64,000 nucleotides of DNA from Pseudomonas sp. MWU13-2105 (GTDB taxonomy: Bacteria > Pseudomonadota > Gammaproteobacteria > Pseudomonadales > Pseudomonadaceae): NCBI RefSeq assembly GCF_023242315.1, contig NZ_JALLIY010000007.1, positions 186,001 through 250,000 on the forward strand, in the 5' to 3' direction. The translations under genes were made by a program, and so were the position numbers. The notes under the pieces were generated by a model that saw only the letters and a list, made by a program, of their open reading frames with translations, ran no database searches and was not told the DNA's origin. Each line of letters starts with the position of its first letter. Within the stretch, counting starts at the first letter, position 1. Positions 55,871 through 64,000 of the stretch are shown here, one piece after another.

Positions 55871-57139
55871 TTGAGACGTAAATTCTTGGTGCTGCTGCAA
55901 GCCGTTCTGGTGCTGGCCGGTTTGCTGCTGGGCGGTTCGGCCTGGAAGCTGCATTCGGCGCTGGAGCAGCCCCTCAACCTGACGCAGGAGCAGCTGCTGG
56001 ATGTGCCGGCCGGTGCGACGCCGACGGGCACGTTCAATCGCCTCGAGTCCGAGGGTTTGCTCAAGGACGCCTTCTGGCTGCGCCTGTACTGGCGCTTCAA
56101 TCTCGCTGGCGTGCCCTTCCATAGCGGCGAGTACCGACTTACGCCGGGCATGGACGTGCGCGGGCTACTGTCGCTGTGGCAGCGCGGTGAAGTGGTGCAG
56201 TACAGCCTGACCCTGGTCGAAGGCTGGAACTTCCGCCAGGTACGGGCGGCGCTGGCCAAGAACGAAAAGCTCCAGCAAACCCTCGGTGGTCTCAGTGACA
56301 GCGAGGTCATGACCAGGCTCGGGCACAAGGACGTGTTCGCCGAAGGTCGTTTCTTCCCGGACACCTACCGCTTCGTGCGCGGCATGACCGACGCCGAACT
56401 GCTGGAGAAGGCCTATGATCGTCTTGACAGTGTCCTGGCCCAGGAGTGGCAGAAACGCTCCCCTGATGCGCCTTACAGCGAACCTTACCAGGCGCTGATC
56501 ATGGCCTCGTTGGTGGAGAAGGAAACCGGCGTGCCCCAGGAGCGTGGCCAGATCGCCGGGGTGTTTGTCCGGCGGATGCAGCAGGGCATGTTGTTGCAGA
56601 CCGACCCGACGGTGATCTACGGCCTGGGCGAGCGTTATACCGGCAAGCTCACCCGTGCCCACCTGCGCGAGGCCAACCCCTACAATACCTATATGAACGC
56701 CGGCTTGCCGCCGACGCCGATTGCCATGGTCGGGCGCGAGGCGATCCATGCCGCGTTGAACCCGGTGCCGGGCAACAGCCTGTACTTTGTTGCGCGCGGC
56801 GATGGCAGCCATGTCTTCTCCGACGACCTGGACTCCCACAACAACGCGGTGCGCGAGTTCCAGCTCAAGCGTCGGGCCGATTACCGCTCCAGCCCCGCGC
56901 CGACGACTCCGACGGTTCCGGCCGCTGCTCCGGCGGCCGTACCAGCTGCTCCGGCAGTTGTACCTGCTCCGGCGGCTCCGACTGCTGTCCCGGCGACAGT
57001 CTCGACCCCGATCCAGAACCCGGTTCCCGGGGTGTCCGAGCCGACACCGGCCGCCGTACCGGCACCGGCTGCCGAGCCCGCACCGGCGGCACCTGCAGCA
57101 CCCGCGTCAACCGAAGCCGAGGCGAAAGACTCGCAATGA
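55871..57139 (+). CDS. mltG: Endolytic transglycosylase MltG with a long Ala/Pro tail
   Basis: A 422-residue inner-membrane lytic transglycosylase of the YceG family that cuts nascent glycan strands. TTG 55871 begins MRRKFLVLLQAVLVLAGLLL, one membrane helix, with GGAAG upstream. The catalytic domain carries IMASLVEKETGVPQERGQIA with the active-site Glu, LLQTDPTVIYGLGERYTGKL, PYNTYMNAGLPPTPIAMVG and HVFSDDLDSHN. The last 75 or so residues are an unusual low-complexity tail (PAAAPAAVPAAPAVVPAPAA). The TTG start is one base after the pabC stop. Confidence 0.95.
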   Translation: MRRKFLVLLQAVLVLAGLLLGGSAWKLHSALEQPLNLTQEQLLDVPAGATPTGTFNRLESEGLLKDAFWLRLYWRFNLAGVPFHSGEYRLTPGMDVRGLLSLWQRGEVVQYSLTLVEGWNFRQVRAALAKNEKLQQTLGGLSDSEVMTRLGHKDVFAEGRFFPDTYRFVRGMTDAELLEKAYDRLDSVLAQEWQKRSPDAPYSEPYQALIMASLVEKETGVPQERGQIAGVFVRRMQQGMLLQTDPTVIYGLGERYTGKLTRAHLREANPYNTYMNAGLPPTPIAMVGREAIHAALNPVPGNSLYFVARGDGSHVFSDDLDSHNNAVREFQLKRRADYRSSPAPTTPTVPAAAPAAVPAAPAVVPAPAAPTAVPATVSTPIQNPVPGVSEPTPAAVPAPAAEPAPAAPAAPASTEAEAKDSQ

Positions 57140-57149
57140 CCCTGATTAA

Positions 57150-58770
<1,621 letters not shown>

Positions 58771-58813
58771 GGCGATCGGCCTAGAATCGGCTATCTGCAT
58801 GACCGGAGCGAGT

Positions 58814-59170
58814 ATGAACGAACCCATTGGTCCCGGCCCGCGCAACGGTATCCTGTCCCTGACCATCAAGGACAAATCCGTGCTGTACGCGGCCTACATG
58901 CCTTTTATCAAGAACGGCGGGCTGTTCATCCCCACCACCAAAAGCTATAAGCTGGGCGACGAGGTGTTCATGTTGCTCAACCTGATGGACGAGCCGGAAA
59001 AAATCCCGGTCGCCGGCAAGGTCGCCTGGATCACCCCCAAGGGGGCCCAGGGCAATCGCGCGGCGGGAGTCGGCGTGCAATTCAACGACGGTGACAATAC
59101 CGCCCGCAGCAAGATCGAAACCCATCTGGCCGGCGCCCTGAAGTCCGACCGTCCCACCCATACGATGTAG
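58814..59170 (+). CDS. pilZ: PilZ-domain type IV pilus protein
   Basis: A 118-residue protein. ATG 58814 (MNEPIGPGPRNGILSLTIKD) follows GGAGCGAGT, with an in-frame ATG 15 bases upstream rejected. The domain reads LYAAYMPFIKNGGLFIPTTK, KVAWITPKGAQGNRAAGVGV and IETHLAGAL, and ends in the family SDRPTHTM. In Pseudomonas the original PilZ is needed for type IV pilus assembly and lacks the RxxxR motif for cyclic-di-GMP. That motif is not visible here either. The gene lies next to holB, as in P. aeruginosa. Confidence 0.94.
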   Translation: MNEPIGPGPRNGILSLTIKDKSVLYAAYMPFIKNGGLFIPTTKSYKLGDEVFMLLNLMDEPEKIPVAGKVAWITPKGAQGNRAAGVGVQFNDGDNTARSKIETHLAGALKSDRPTHTM

Positions 59171-59182
59171 TATCGCCTTTTT

Positions 59183-59998
59183 ATGCTTGTAGATTCCCAT
59201 TGCCACCTCGACCGTCTTGATCTCGCCGAACATTCGGGCTCCCTCGATGCTGCGCTCGACGCGGCGCGCCAGCGCGGGGTCGGGCACTTCCTGTGCATCG
59301 GCGTGAGTGTCGATAATGCGGCTGACGTGAAGGCCCTGGCCGAGCGTTATGCCGATGTCGATTGTTCGGTCGGTGTCCACCCGTTGGACGTCAAGGCCGA
59401 CGCCGCGCCAGCCCTCGACTGGTTGCTGCGCGAGCTTGAGCATCCAAAGGTCGTGGCCATTGGCGAGACCGGCCTGGATTATCACTACGAGCCCGAGGCG
59501 GCCGAGCTGCAGCAGGCGTCCTTCCGCTTGCACCTGCAAGCGGCCGGGCAGACCGGCAAGCCGGTGATCGTCCATACCCGTGGCGCACGCGCCGATACCC
59601 TGGCCTTGCTGCGCGAGGCGCAACTGCCCCAGGCTGGCGTGCTGCACTGTTTCACCGAAGACTGGGAGATGGCCAAGGCCGCACTGGACCTGGGCTTCTA
59701 CATTTCCCTCTCGGGCATCGTCACTTTCCGCAATGCCGATGCCTTGCGCGACGTGGCGCGGCAAGTGCCGGCCGATCGCCTGCTGGTGGAAACCGACTCG
59801 CCGTACCTGGCGCCGATTCCCCATCGCGGCAAGCCCAACCTGCCGCAGTATGTGCGCGATGTCGCCGACTACCTGGCGATGCTGCGCGGGGTGCCGTACG
59901 AGCAGTTCGCCGAGCAGACCACCGAGAACTTCAAGCGCCTGTTTCCCCTGGCCTGTGGGAGCGGAGCTTGCCCGCGAAGAGGCCCGTCAGAACGCTAA
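59183..59998 (+). CDS. tatD: TatD-family metal-dependent hydrolase
   Basis: A 271-residue TIM-barrel nuclease. It opens with MLVDSHCHLDRLDLAEHSGS, and shows AIGETGLDYHYEPEAAELQQ, QTGKPVIVHTRGARA, VLHCFTEDWEMAKAAL, LVETDSPYLAPIPHRGKPN. TatD proteins are Mg-dependent exonucleases or 3'-repair DNases. The last 15 codons (from ACGSGACPRRGPSER) are read from a REPIN that overlaps the 3' end and supplies the TAA stop. It is probably the last gene of the holB-pilZ-tatD run. Confidence 0.95.
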   Translation: MLVDSHCHLDRLDLAEHSGSLDAALDAARQRGVGHFLCIGVSVDNAADVKALAERYADVDCSVGVHPLDVKADAAPALDWLLRELEHPKVVAIGETGLDYHYEPEAAELQQASFRLHLQAAGQTGKPVIVHTRGARADTLALLREAQLPQAGVLHCFTEDWEMAKAALDLGFYISLSGIVTFRNADALRDVARQVPADRLLVETDSPYLAPIPHRGKPNLPQYVRDVADYLAMLRGVPYEQFAEQTTENFKRLFPLACGSGACPRRGPSER

Positions 59999-60027
59999 AC
60001 GCTTCGCGGGCAGGCTCCGCTCCCACA
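59954..60027. repeat. REPIN overlapping the tatD 3' end
   Basis: TGTGGGAGCGGAGCTTGCCC then GCGAAG is mirrored by CTTCGCGGGC and AGGCTCCGCTCCCACA. The left arm lies inside the tatD reading frame and the stop codon (59996-59998) is in its spacer. It matches the element at 62238 closely. Confidence 0.9.
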
Positions 60028-60068
60028 AAAGCCAGGCTTCGACGTAGTTGAGGGGGCAAATCGCAGGC

Positions 60069-60188
60069 AAAAAAAACCCGGGTTCTGGGGGGTGAATCCG
60101 GGTTAAGACCATTAGGAGTAAAACAAAGGTACGCGGTCCTTTGGCACCTTTATCGACGCGTCACTTGGGGGAGATGTCACGCCGACAG
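60069..60188 (-). ncRNA. rgsA: Small RNA RgsA (P16)
   Basis: A minus-strand transcript of about 120 bases. Its terminator, read on the minus strand, is AACCCGGATTC, loop ACCCCCCA, GAACCCGGGTT, then a run of eight T (60076-60069). A -10-like CCAATACTTG (60200-60191) lies upstream, fitting an RpoS-type promoter. The location next to tatD and a TetR gene is where RgsA is found in Pseudomonas, with TACTCCTAATGGTC in the middle. RgsA is RpoS-dependent and Hfq-binding in Pseudomonas. The 5' end is estimated. Confidence 0.8.
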
Positions 60189-60190
60189 TT

Positions 60191-60200
60191 CAAGTATTGG
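60191..60200 (-). promoter_or_regulatory. Likely RpoS-type -10 of rgsA
   Basis: CCAATACTTG on the minus strand, about five to eight bases before the estimated 5' end of the RNA. The adjacent -35 region shows no TTGACA match, as expected for stationary-phase promoters. Confidence 0.5.
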
Positions 60201-60462
60201 TCAGGATCGCCTGACGTCCAGTCATCACTGCTCATTTTTTAAACAGATTTGGAATACAAGCGCTTCTGTTGAGTTCTCATTGTCCCGGGCCGCATTTTCA
60301 GTGGCCGTCGCCGGCGACGATCCGTGACTGTTGCGAAGCCTTTCTGACCGGCACGGGCTGATTCGTCGACAGTGAAAACGAAAAGCCTCGGATGATTCGT
60401 GCAATTTGGCGCGAGTCAGGCATAATACTTGGCTTCGATTTTGCCCCTACAGACCTTTTCTT

Positions 60463-61101
60463 ATGCACAAAGAACCCCGTAAGGTCCGTGAGTTTCGTCG
60501 CCGCGAGCAAGAAATTCTCGATACCGCGCTAAAGCTGTTCCTCGAACAAGGTGAAGACAGTGTCACCGTCGAGATGATCGCGGATGCCGTCGGTATCGGC
60601 AAAGGCACCATCTACAAGCATTTCAAATCCAAGGCGGAAATCTACCTGCGCCTGATGCTCGACTACGAGCGTGACTTGAACGAGCTGTTGCATTCGGCGG
60701 ATGTCGACAAGGACAAGGAAGCCCTGTCCCGGGCCTACTTCGAGTTCCGTATGCGTGATCCCCAGCGCTATCGCCTGTTCGACCGCCTGGAAGAAAAAGT
60801 GGTCAAGGGCCACCAGGTGCCGGAGATGGTCGAGGAACTGCACAAGATCCGCGCTTCCAACTTCGAACGCCTGACCTTGTTGATCAAGGGCCGCATCAGC
60901 GAAGGTAAGCTCGAGGACGTGCCGCCGTACTTCCACTACTGCGCCGCCTGGGCCCTGGTGCATGGCGCTGTCGCGCTGTACCACTCGCCGTTCTGGAGCA
61001 ATGTGCTGGAAGACCAGGAAGGTTTCTTCCAGTTCCTGATGGATATTGGCGTGCGCATGGGCAACAAGCGCAAGCGCGACCCCGAAACGCCTGTCAGTTA
61101 A
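60463..61101 (+). CDS. TetR-family transcriptional regulator
   Basis: A 212-residue regulator beginning MHKEPRKVREFRRREQEILD. The helix-turn-helix lies in EDSVTVEMIADAVGIGKGTI and YKHFKSKAEIYLRLMLDYER. The C-terminal ligand domain has a helical pattern ending in a basic tail (RMGNKRKRDPETPVS). ATG 60463 is preferred over a start 57 bases upstream, which lacks a ribosome-binding site. It resembles the TetR gene next to tatD in P. aeruginosa. The effector is unknown. Confidence 0.9.
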   Translation: MHKEPRKVREFRRREQEILDTALKLFLEQGEDSVTVEMIADAVGIGKGTIYKHFKSKAEIYLRLMLDYERDLNELLHSADVDKDKEALSRAYFEFRMRDPQRYRLFDRLEEKVVKGHQVPEMVEELHKIRASNFERLTLLIKGRISEGKLEDVPPYFHYCAAWALVHGAVALYHSPFWSNVLEDQEGFFQFLMDIGVRMGNKRKRDPETPVS

Positions 61102-61238
61102 GATATTCGGCGGGCTGATTGCGTCACGTTCCCCTATATGGCGCAATGCCCCAGGCTTATACTCGGGAATAGGGCTTGTCAAAACTTGATTTTTGAGTCA
61201 AGTTTTGCGCGTTCCATAGTCCATCGCCGGAGTGTTCC

Positions 61239-62207
61239 ATGATCGTTGATCGTCAAGGCAGGCGCTTTCGCAACCTGCGCATCAGTCTGACATCCGCCTG
61301 CAACTATGCCTGTACCTACTGCGTGCCCAATGGCAAGCGGCTGGTGGCTGCCCAGGACGAACTGTCGGCGCAGGCCATGGCGCGTGGCGTGGCTTACCTG
61401 ATCGAGGCGGCGGGGATCGAGCGCTTGCGCATTACCGGCGGCGAGCCACTGGTCAGTCCGAAGCTGGAGGCCTTCATGGGCGCGGTCGGCCAGATGGGCC
61501 TGGAAGATATCAGCCTGACTACCAATGGCCAGTTACTCGCGCGTAAATTGCCGCTGCTGGTGGATGCCGGGATCAAGCGGATCAACGTTTCCCTCGATAC
61601 CCTGGATGCCAGTGCTTTTCGCACCATCGCCCGTGGCGGCGACCTGGCCAGTGTGCTCGACGGCATGGCGCAGGCGCGGGCGGCGGGGCTGAAGATCAAG
61701 GTCAATATGGTGCCATTGCGCGGGCAGAACCTGGACCAGGTGATGCCGTTACTGGATTATTGTCTTGAGCACGGCTACGAGCTGCGCTTTATCGAGCTGA
61801 TGCGCATGGGCCACCTGGCCAGTGACGGCAATGCCTTTCTCCAGCAGTTCGTCAGCCTGCAGCAGTTGCTCGGCCTGATCGGCGAGCGCTACGAATACCT
61901 GCAGGCCGATGCCCCGGTGGATGCCACCGCCGTGCGTTATGCCATTCCGGGCCGTGGTCACTTTGGGGTGATCGCCAACGAAAGCGTACCCTTCTGTCGG
62001 ACCTGTTCGCGCTTGCGGCTGTCGTCCACCGGCTGGTTGCATGGCTGCCTGTCGTCGAGCAACCGGCACTATGTCGGCGACCTGTTGGACAAGCCCCGTC
62101 ACGAGGCGCTGCCGGCATTGCAGCGGTTGCTGGTCAAGGCCTTGGGCGACAAGCAGGAAGTGGCCTTCTCGGGCGGCGCGACGGTGATGAAGATCATCGG
62201 CGGCTGA
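61239..62207 (+). CDS. moaA: GTP 3',8-cyclase (MoaA)
   Basis: A 322-residue radical SAM enzyme that starts molybdopterin synthesis by rearranging GTP. The SAM cluster motif is SACNYACTYCVPNGKR (CxxxCxxC). The second cluster is in ESVPFCRTCSRLRLSSTGWL followed by HGCLSS, and the essential C-terminal double glycine is present (MKIIGG). It stands apart from any other moa gene here. It may supply the molybdopterin needed by the hydroxylase at 36.5-39.3 kb. Length fits (E. coli 329 aa). Confidence 0.93.
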   Translation: MIVDRQGRRFRNLRISLTSACNYACTYCVPNGKRLVAAQDELSAQAMARGVAYLIEAAGIERLRITGGEPLVSPKLEAFMGAVGQMGLEDISLTTNGQLLARKLPLLVDAGIKRINVSLDTLDASAFRTIARGGDLASVLDGMAQARAAGLKIKVNMVPLRGQNLDQVMPLLDYCLEHGYELRFIELMRMGHLASDGNAFLQQFVSLQQLLGLIGERYEYLQADAPVDATAVRYAIPGRGHFGVIANESVPFCRTCSRLRLSSTGWLHGCLSSSNRHYVGDLLDKPRHEALPALQRLLVKALGDKQEVAFSGGATVMKIIGG

Positions 62208-62237
62208 CCACGGCTTTGAGAACACTGCCGATTTAAT

Positions 62238-62311
62238 TGTGGGAGCGGAGCTTGCCCGCGAAGAGGCCCTTGAGACCACCAAAAGCTTCGCGGGCAAGCA
62301 CCGCTCCCACA
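62238..62311. repeat. REPIN
   Basis: TGTGGGAGCGGAGCTTGCCC then GCGAAG mirrors CTTCGCGGGC and AAGCACCGCTCCCACA around a short spacer. It is the same type as the element at 59954. Confidence 0.9.
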
Positions 62312-62402
62312 GGTTTGCATCATCTTCCTGGTTGATCTGGCGCGGAAGCTGCATCCAGGCGACTATTCGCCGGTTTTCCGTCACCGGCCTCTGGAGGGTA
62401 GG

Positions 62403-63020
62403 ATGCGTAGCCTGGTTGTGCTGCTGGCGTTGTTGGCGCTGGGCGGCTGCATGAAAGTCAGTGATATGGGGGAAGGTGTCCGCTATGAGATGAGCGATGT
62501 CGGGCTGCTCGACCATAGCGATACGCGCCGGATCCACTCGTTCCGCCTCCAGCCGGACTCCTTTATCTACATTGCCCAGGGCGCTTTCACCCCGCCTGGC
62601 AGTGCCTACCCGCGCCCCAATGTGGTGGCCGAGGAAGCTTTCAAGGGCTTCATCGAGTACTTCCCCATGGTGCGCCGCGCCCGTGGACCCCTCGGTCTGG
62701 ATCAGGCCATGGCCGAAGCCCGTTCCGCCGGCGCGCACTACCTGCTGTACACACGCTTCGCCAAGGCTGACGACCGCATCGGCAACTACGACGAATGGGC
62801 CGACCAGGAGTCCGTCGACCGCCTGGGCGTGGACAGCGGCGTGATCCAGATCATGTTGATCGAGACCGGCACCCAGTACCTGATCGATACCGCGCGGATC
62901 AAAAGCCGTGGTGGCTTGCTGACGTTCCACAACAACAAGCCCGAAGACCTGATCGCCGCCCCCTTGGCCGAATATGCGCGTAGTCTATTGGGCATAGGTG
63001 AACAGTGGATGTCGGATTGA
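62403..63020 (+). CDS. DUF4823 lipoprotein
   Basis: A 205-residue lipoprotein. The signal peptide [20 protein letters not shown] has a lipobox (LGGC), so the mature protein begins at the lipidated Cys. The body resembles the DUF4823 family with [40 protein letters not shown] and [30 protein letters not shown] precedes the ATG. Role unknown; the product is likely periplasmic on a membrane. It lies upstream of a DUF1285 gene separated by one base. Confidence 0.9.
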   Translation: MRSLVVLLALLALGGCMKVSDMGEGVRYEMSDVGLLDHSDTRRIHSFRLQPDSFIYIAQGAFTPPGSAYPRPNVVAEEAFKGFIEYFPMVRRARGPLGLDQAMAEARSAGAHYLLYTRFAKADDRIGNYDEWADQESVDRLGVDSGVIQIMLIETGTQYLIDTARIKSRGGLLTFHNNKPEDLIAAPLAEYARSLLGIGEQWMSD

Positions 63021-63021
63021 G

Positions 63022-63585
63022 ATGAGTGAGCCGGGCAAGGCCAACGACCTGTTGGCACAAATCCCCAGGACGGAAAAGGGCCTGCCGCCGGTCCACTTGT
63101 GGAATCCAGCGTTCTGCGGCGATATCGACATGCGTATCGCCCGTGACGGCACCTGGTATTACCAGGGCACGCCGATTGGCCGCAAGCCGATGGTCAAGTT
63201 GTTTTCCACCATCATGCGCCGTGACGGCGATGATTATTTCCTGATCACACCGGTGGAAAAGGTCGGGATCAAGGTCGACGATGCGCCCTTTGTCGCGGTG
63301 ACCCTGGAGGTCGAAGGGCAGGGGGAGGCACAGCAGCTGCGCTTTACCACTTACGTCGATGAACAGGTGACGGCCGGTGTCGAGCATCCGATCCGGGTAG
63401 TGATCGATCCGATCAGCCAGGAGCCGGCGCCTTACGTGCATGTGCGCAGTAATCTTGAAGCGCTGATTCATCGCAATGTGTTCTACCAACTGGTGGAGTT
63501 GGCGGTGACCCGGCAAATCGACGGCCAATCCTGGCTGGGTGTGTGGAGCGGCGGCGAGTTTTTTCCGATCGGCCTCGAACCCTGA
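63022..63585 (+). CDS. DUF1285 protein
   Basis: A 187-residue protein of the DUF1285 family, with [40 protein letters not shown] and [17 protein letters not shown]. No signal peptide or catalytic motif is seen. ATG 63022 is one base after the DUF4823 stop, which implies co-transcription. These proteins are conserved in proteobacteria but not characterised. Confidence 0.9.
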   Translation: MSEPGKANDLLAQIPRTEKGLPPVHLWNPAFCGDIDMRIARDGTWYYQGTPIGRKPMVKLFSTIMRRDGDDYFLITPVEKVGIKVDDAPFVAVTLEVEGQGEAQQLRFTTYVDEQVTAGVEHPIRVVIDPISQEPAPYVHVRSNLEALIHRNVFYQLVELAVTRQIDGQSWLGVWSGGEFFPIGLEP

Positions 63586-63810
63586 GTCGTTTCCGCCTGC
63601 TGGCGGATCACGAGTAATCGAGCGTCGACCGGCTGCTCCCGCAGGCCCAGGGTTCGGTATAGCGTTATCGTTGCCCCCGGTCCTTTGTGGGGGGGGCGGC
63701 TTGTCGGGGCGCCGCAGCGCAGCGATAGCGTCCCGAAAAACACCACCATTCATCTCCCCGAAAAATAAATTCCTTGCACCTGCGAGCCCGTTTCGGTTAT
63801 CAATTTGTAC

Positions 63811-64000
63811 ATGATTAGACATGTCCGATTTGATAAGAAAAAAAAGGTGGTCGATGAGCTTATCCGGCGCATCGAAAGCGGTCTTCTTGAAGACGGCTTG
63901 CTGTTGCCGGGTGAACATCAGTTGGCCGAAGAATTCTCGGTGAGCCGCGGCACGCTGCGCGAGGCCCTGGCCGAGCTCAAGCGGCGCAACTACATCGCGA
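63811..64000 (+). CDS. GntR-family regulator, N-terminal part only
   Basis: The window ends 63 codons into a protein starting MIRHVRFDKKKKVVDELIRR. The winged helix is visible: LLPGEHQLAEEFSVSRGTLR and EALAELKRRNYIA, with the LAEEFSVSRGTLREAL pattern typical of GntR. The ligand domain (FadR, HutC or other subtype) lies outside, so the subfamily cannot be assigned. Upstream is a 225-bp gap without other features. The start is preceded by no strong ribosome-binding site. Confidence 0.85.
   Translation, partial: MIRHVRFDKKKKVVDELIRRIESGLLEDGLLLPGEHQLAEEFSVSRGTLREALAELKRRNYIA

Overview
The window looks like a core-chromosome segment of a Pseudomonas from the P. fluorescens lineage. The evidence is about 62-65% GC by eye, the cmaX-crfX-cmpX-sigX-oprF block, the rne-rluC-...-plsX-fabDG-acpP-fabF-pabC-mltG-tmk-holB-pilZ-tatD run, the sRNA RgsA beside tatD, and several 'GTAGGAGC...TTGCC'-type REP/REPIN palindromes. 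Almost every long gene is intact and recognisable.

Layout. 1-4.5 kb: the start of ppsR divergent from ppsA, an alpha/beta hydrolase and rraA. 4.5-8.5 kb: the envelope-stress cluster cmaX-crfX-cmpX-sigX-oprF. 8.6-11.1 kb: an accessory island of four small genes whose proteins match the Salmonella SPI-1 set InvF, SicA, IacP and HilA, with no secretion apparatus nearby. 11.2-18.3 kb: pyrD, rmf, rlmL, dacB, yggL and a membrane protein. 18.6-19.1 kb: a duplicated tRNA-Glu/tRNA-Gly pair. 19.2-29.2 kb: an M20 dipeptidase, a LysE exporter, a LysR regulator, a PA2817-type protein, fadE, a GST, a two-gene ABC-2 exporter and a DUF2062 protein. 29.3-36.1 kb: comEC and a tight exbB-exbD-lpxK-trm112-kdsB-phosphatase-murB operon for envelope precursors. 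36.5-40.9 kb: a molybdenum-hydroxylase operon (2Fe-2S subunit, Tat-exported Moco subunit, XdhC-like and MobA-like maturation factors). 40.9-42.1 kb: an AT-richer scar with a 5'-truncated gene resembling a type VI secretion cargo protein, plus a small secreted protein frameshifted in a 7-A run. 42.2-60 kb: rne and, divergently, the RNA, cell-wall and fatty-acid operon up to tatD. 60-64 kb: RgsA, a TetR regulator, moaA, a DUF4823 lipoprotein, a DUF1285 protein and the start of a GntR regulator.

The most unusual content is the orphan SPI-1-like regulatory cassette. InvF and HilA are transcription activators. SicA is both a translocator chaperone and the InvF co-activator in Salmonella. The acyl-carrier protein has Gly where the phosphopantetheine serine should be, and HilA is shortened to its DNA-binding domain plus one fragment of the C-terminal region. 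This suggests either a decayed type III secretion island or a regulatory module kept for another purpose. The second notable locus is the effector-like remnant and poly-A-frameshifted partner at 40.9-42.1 kb.
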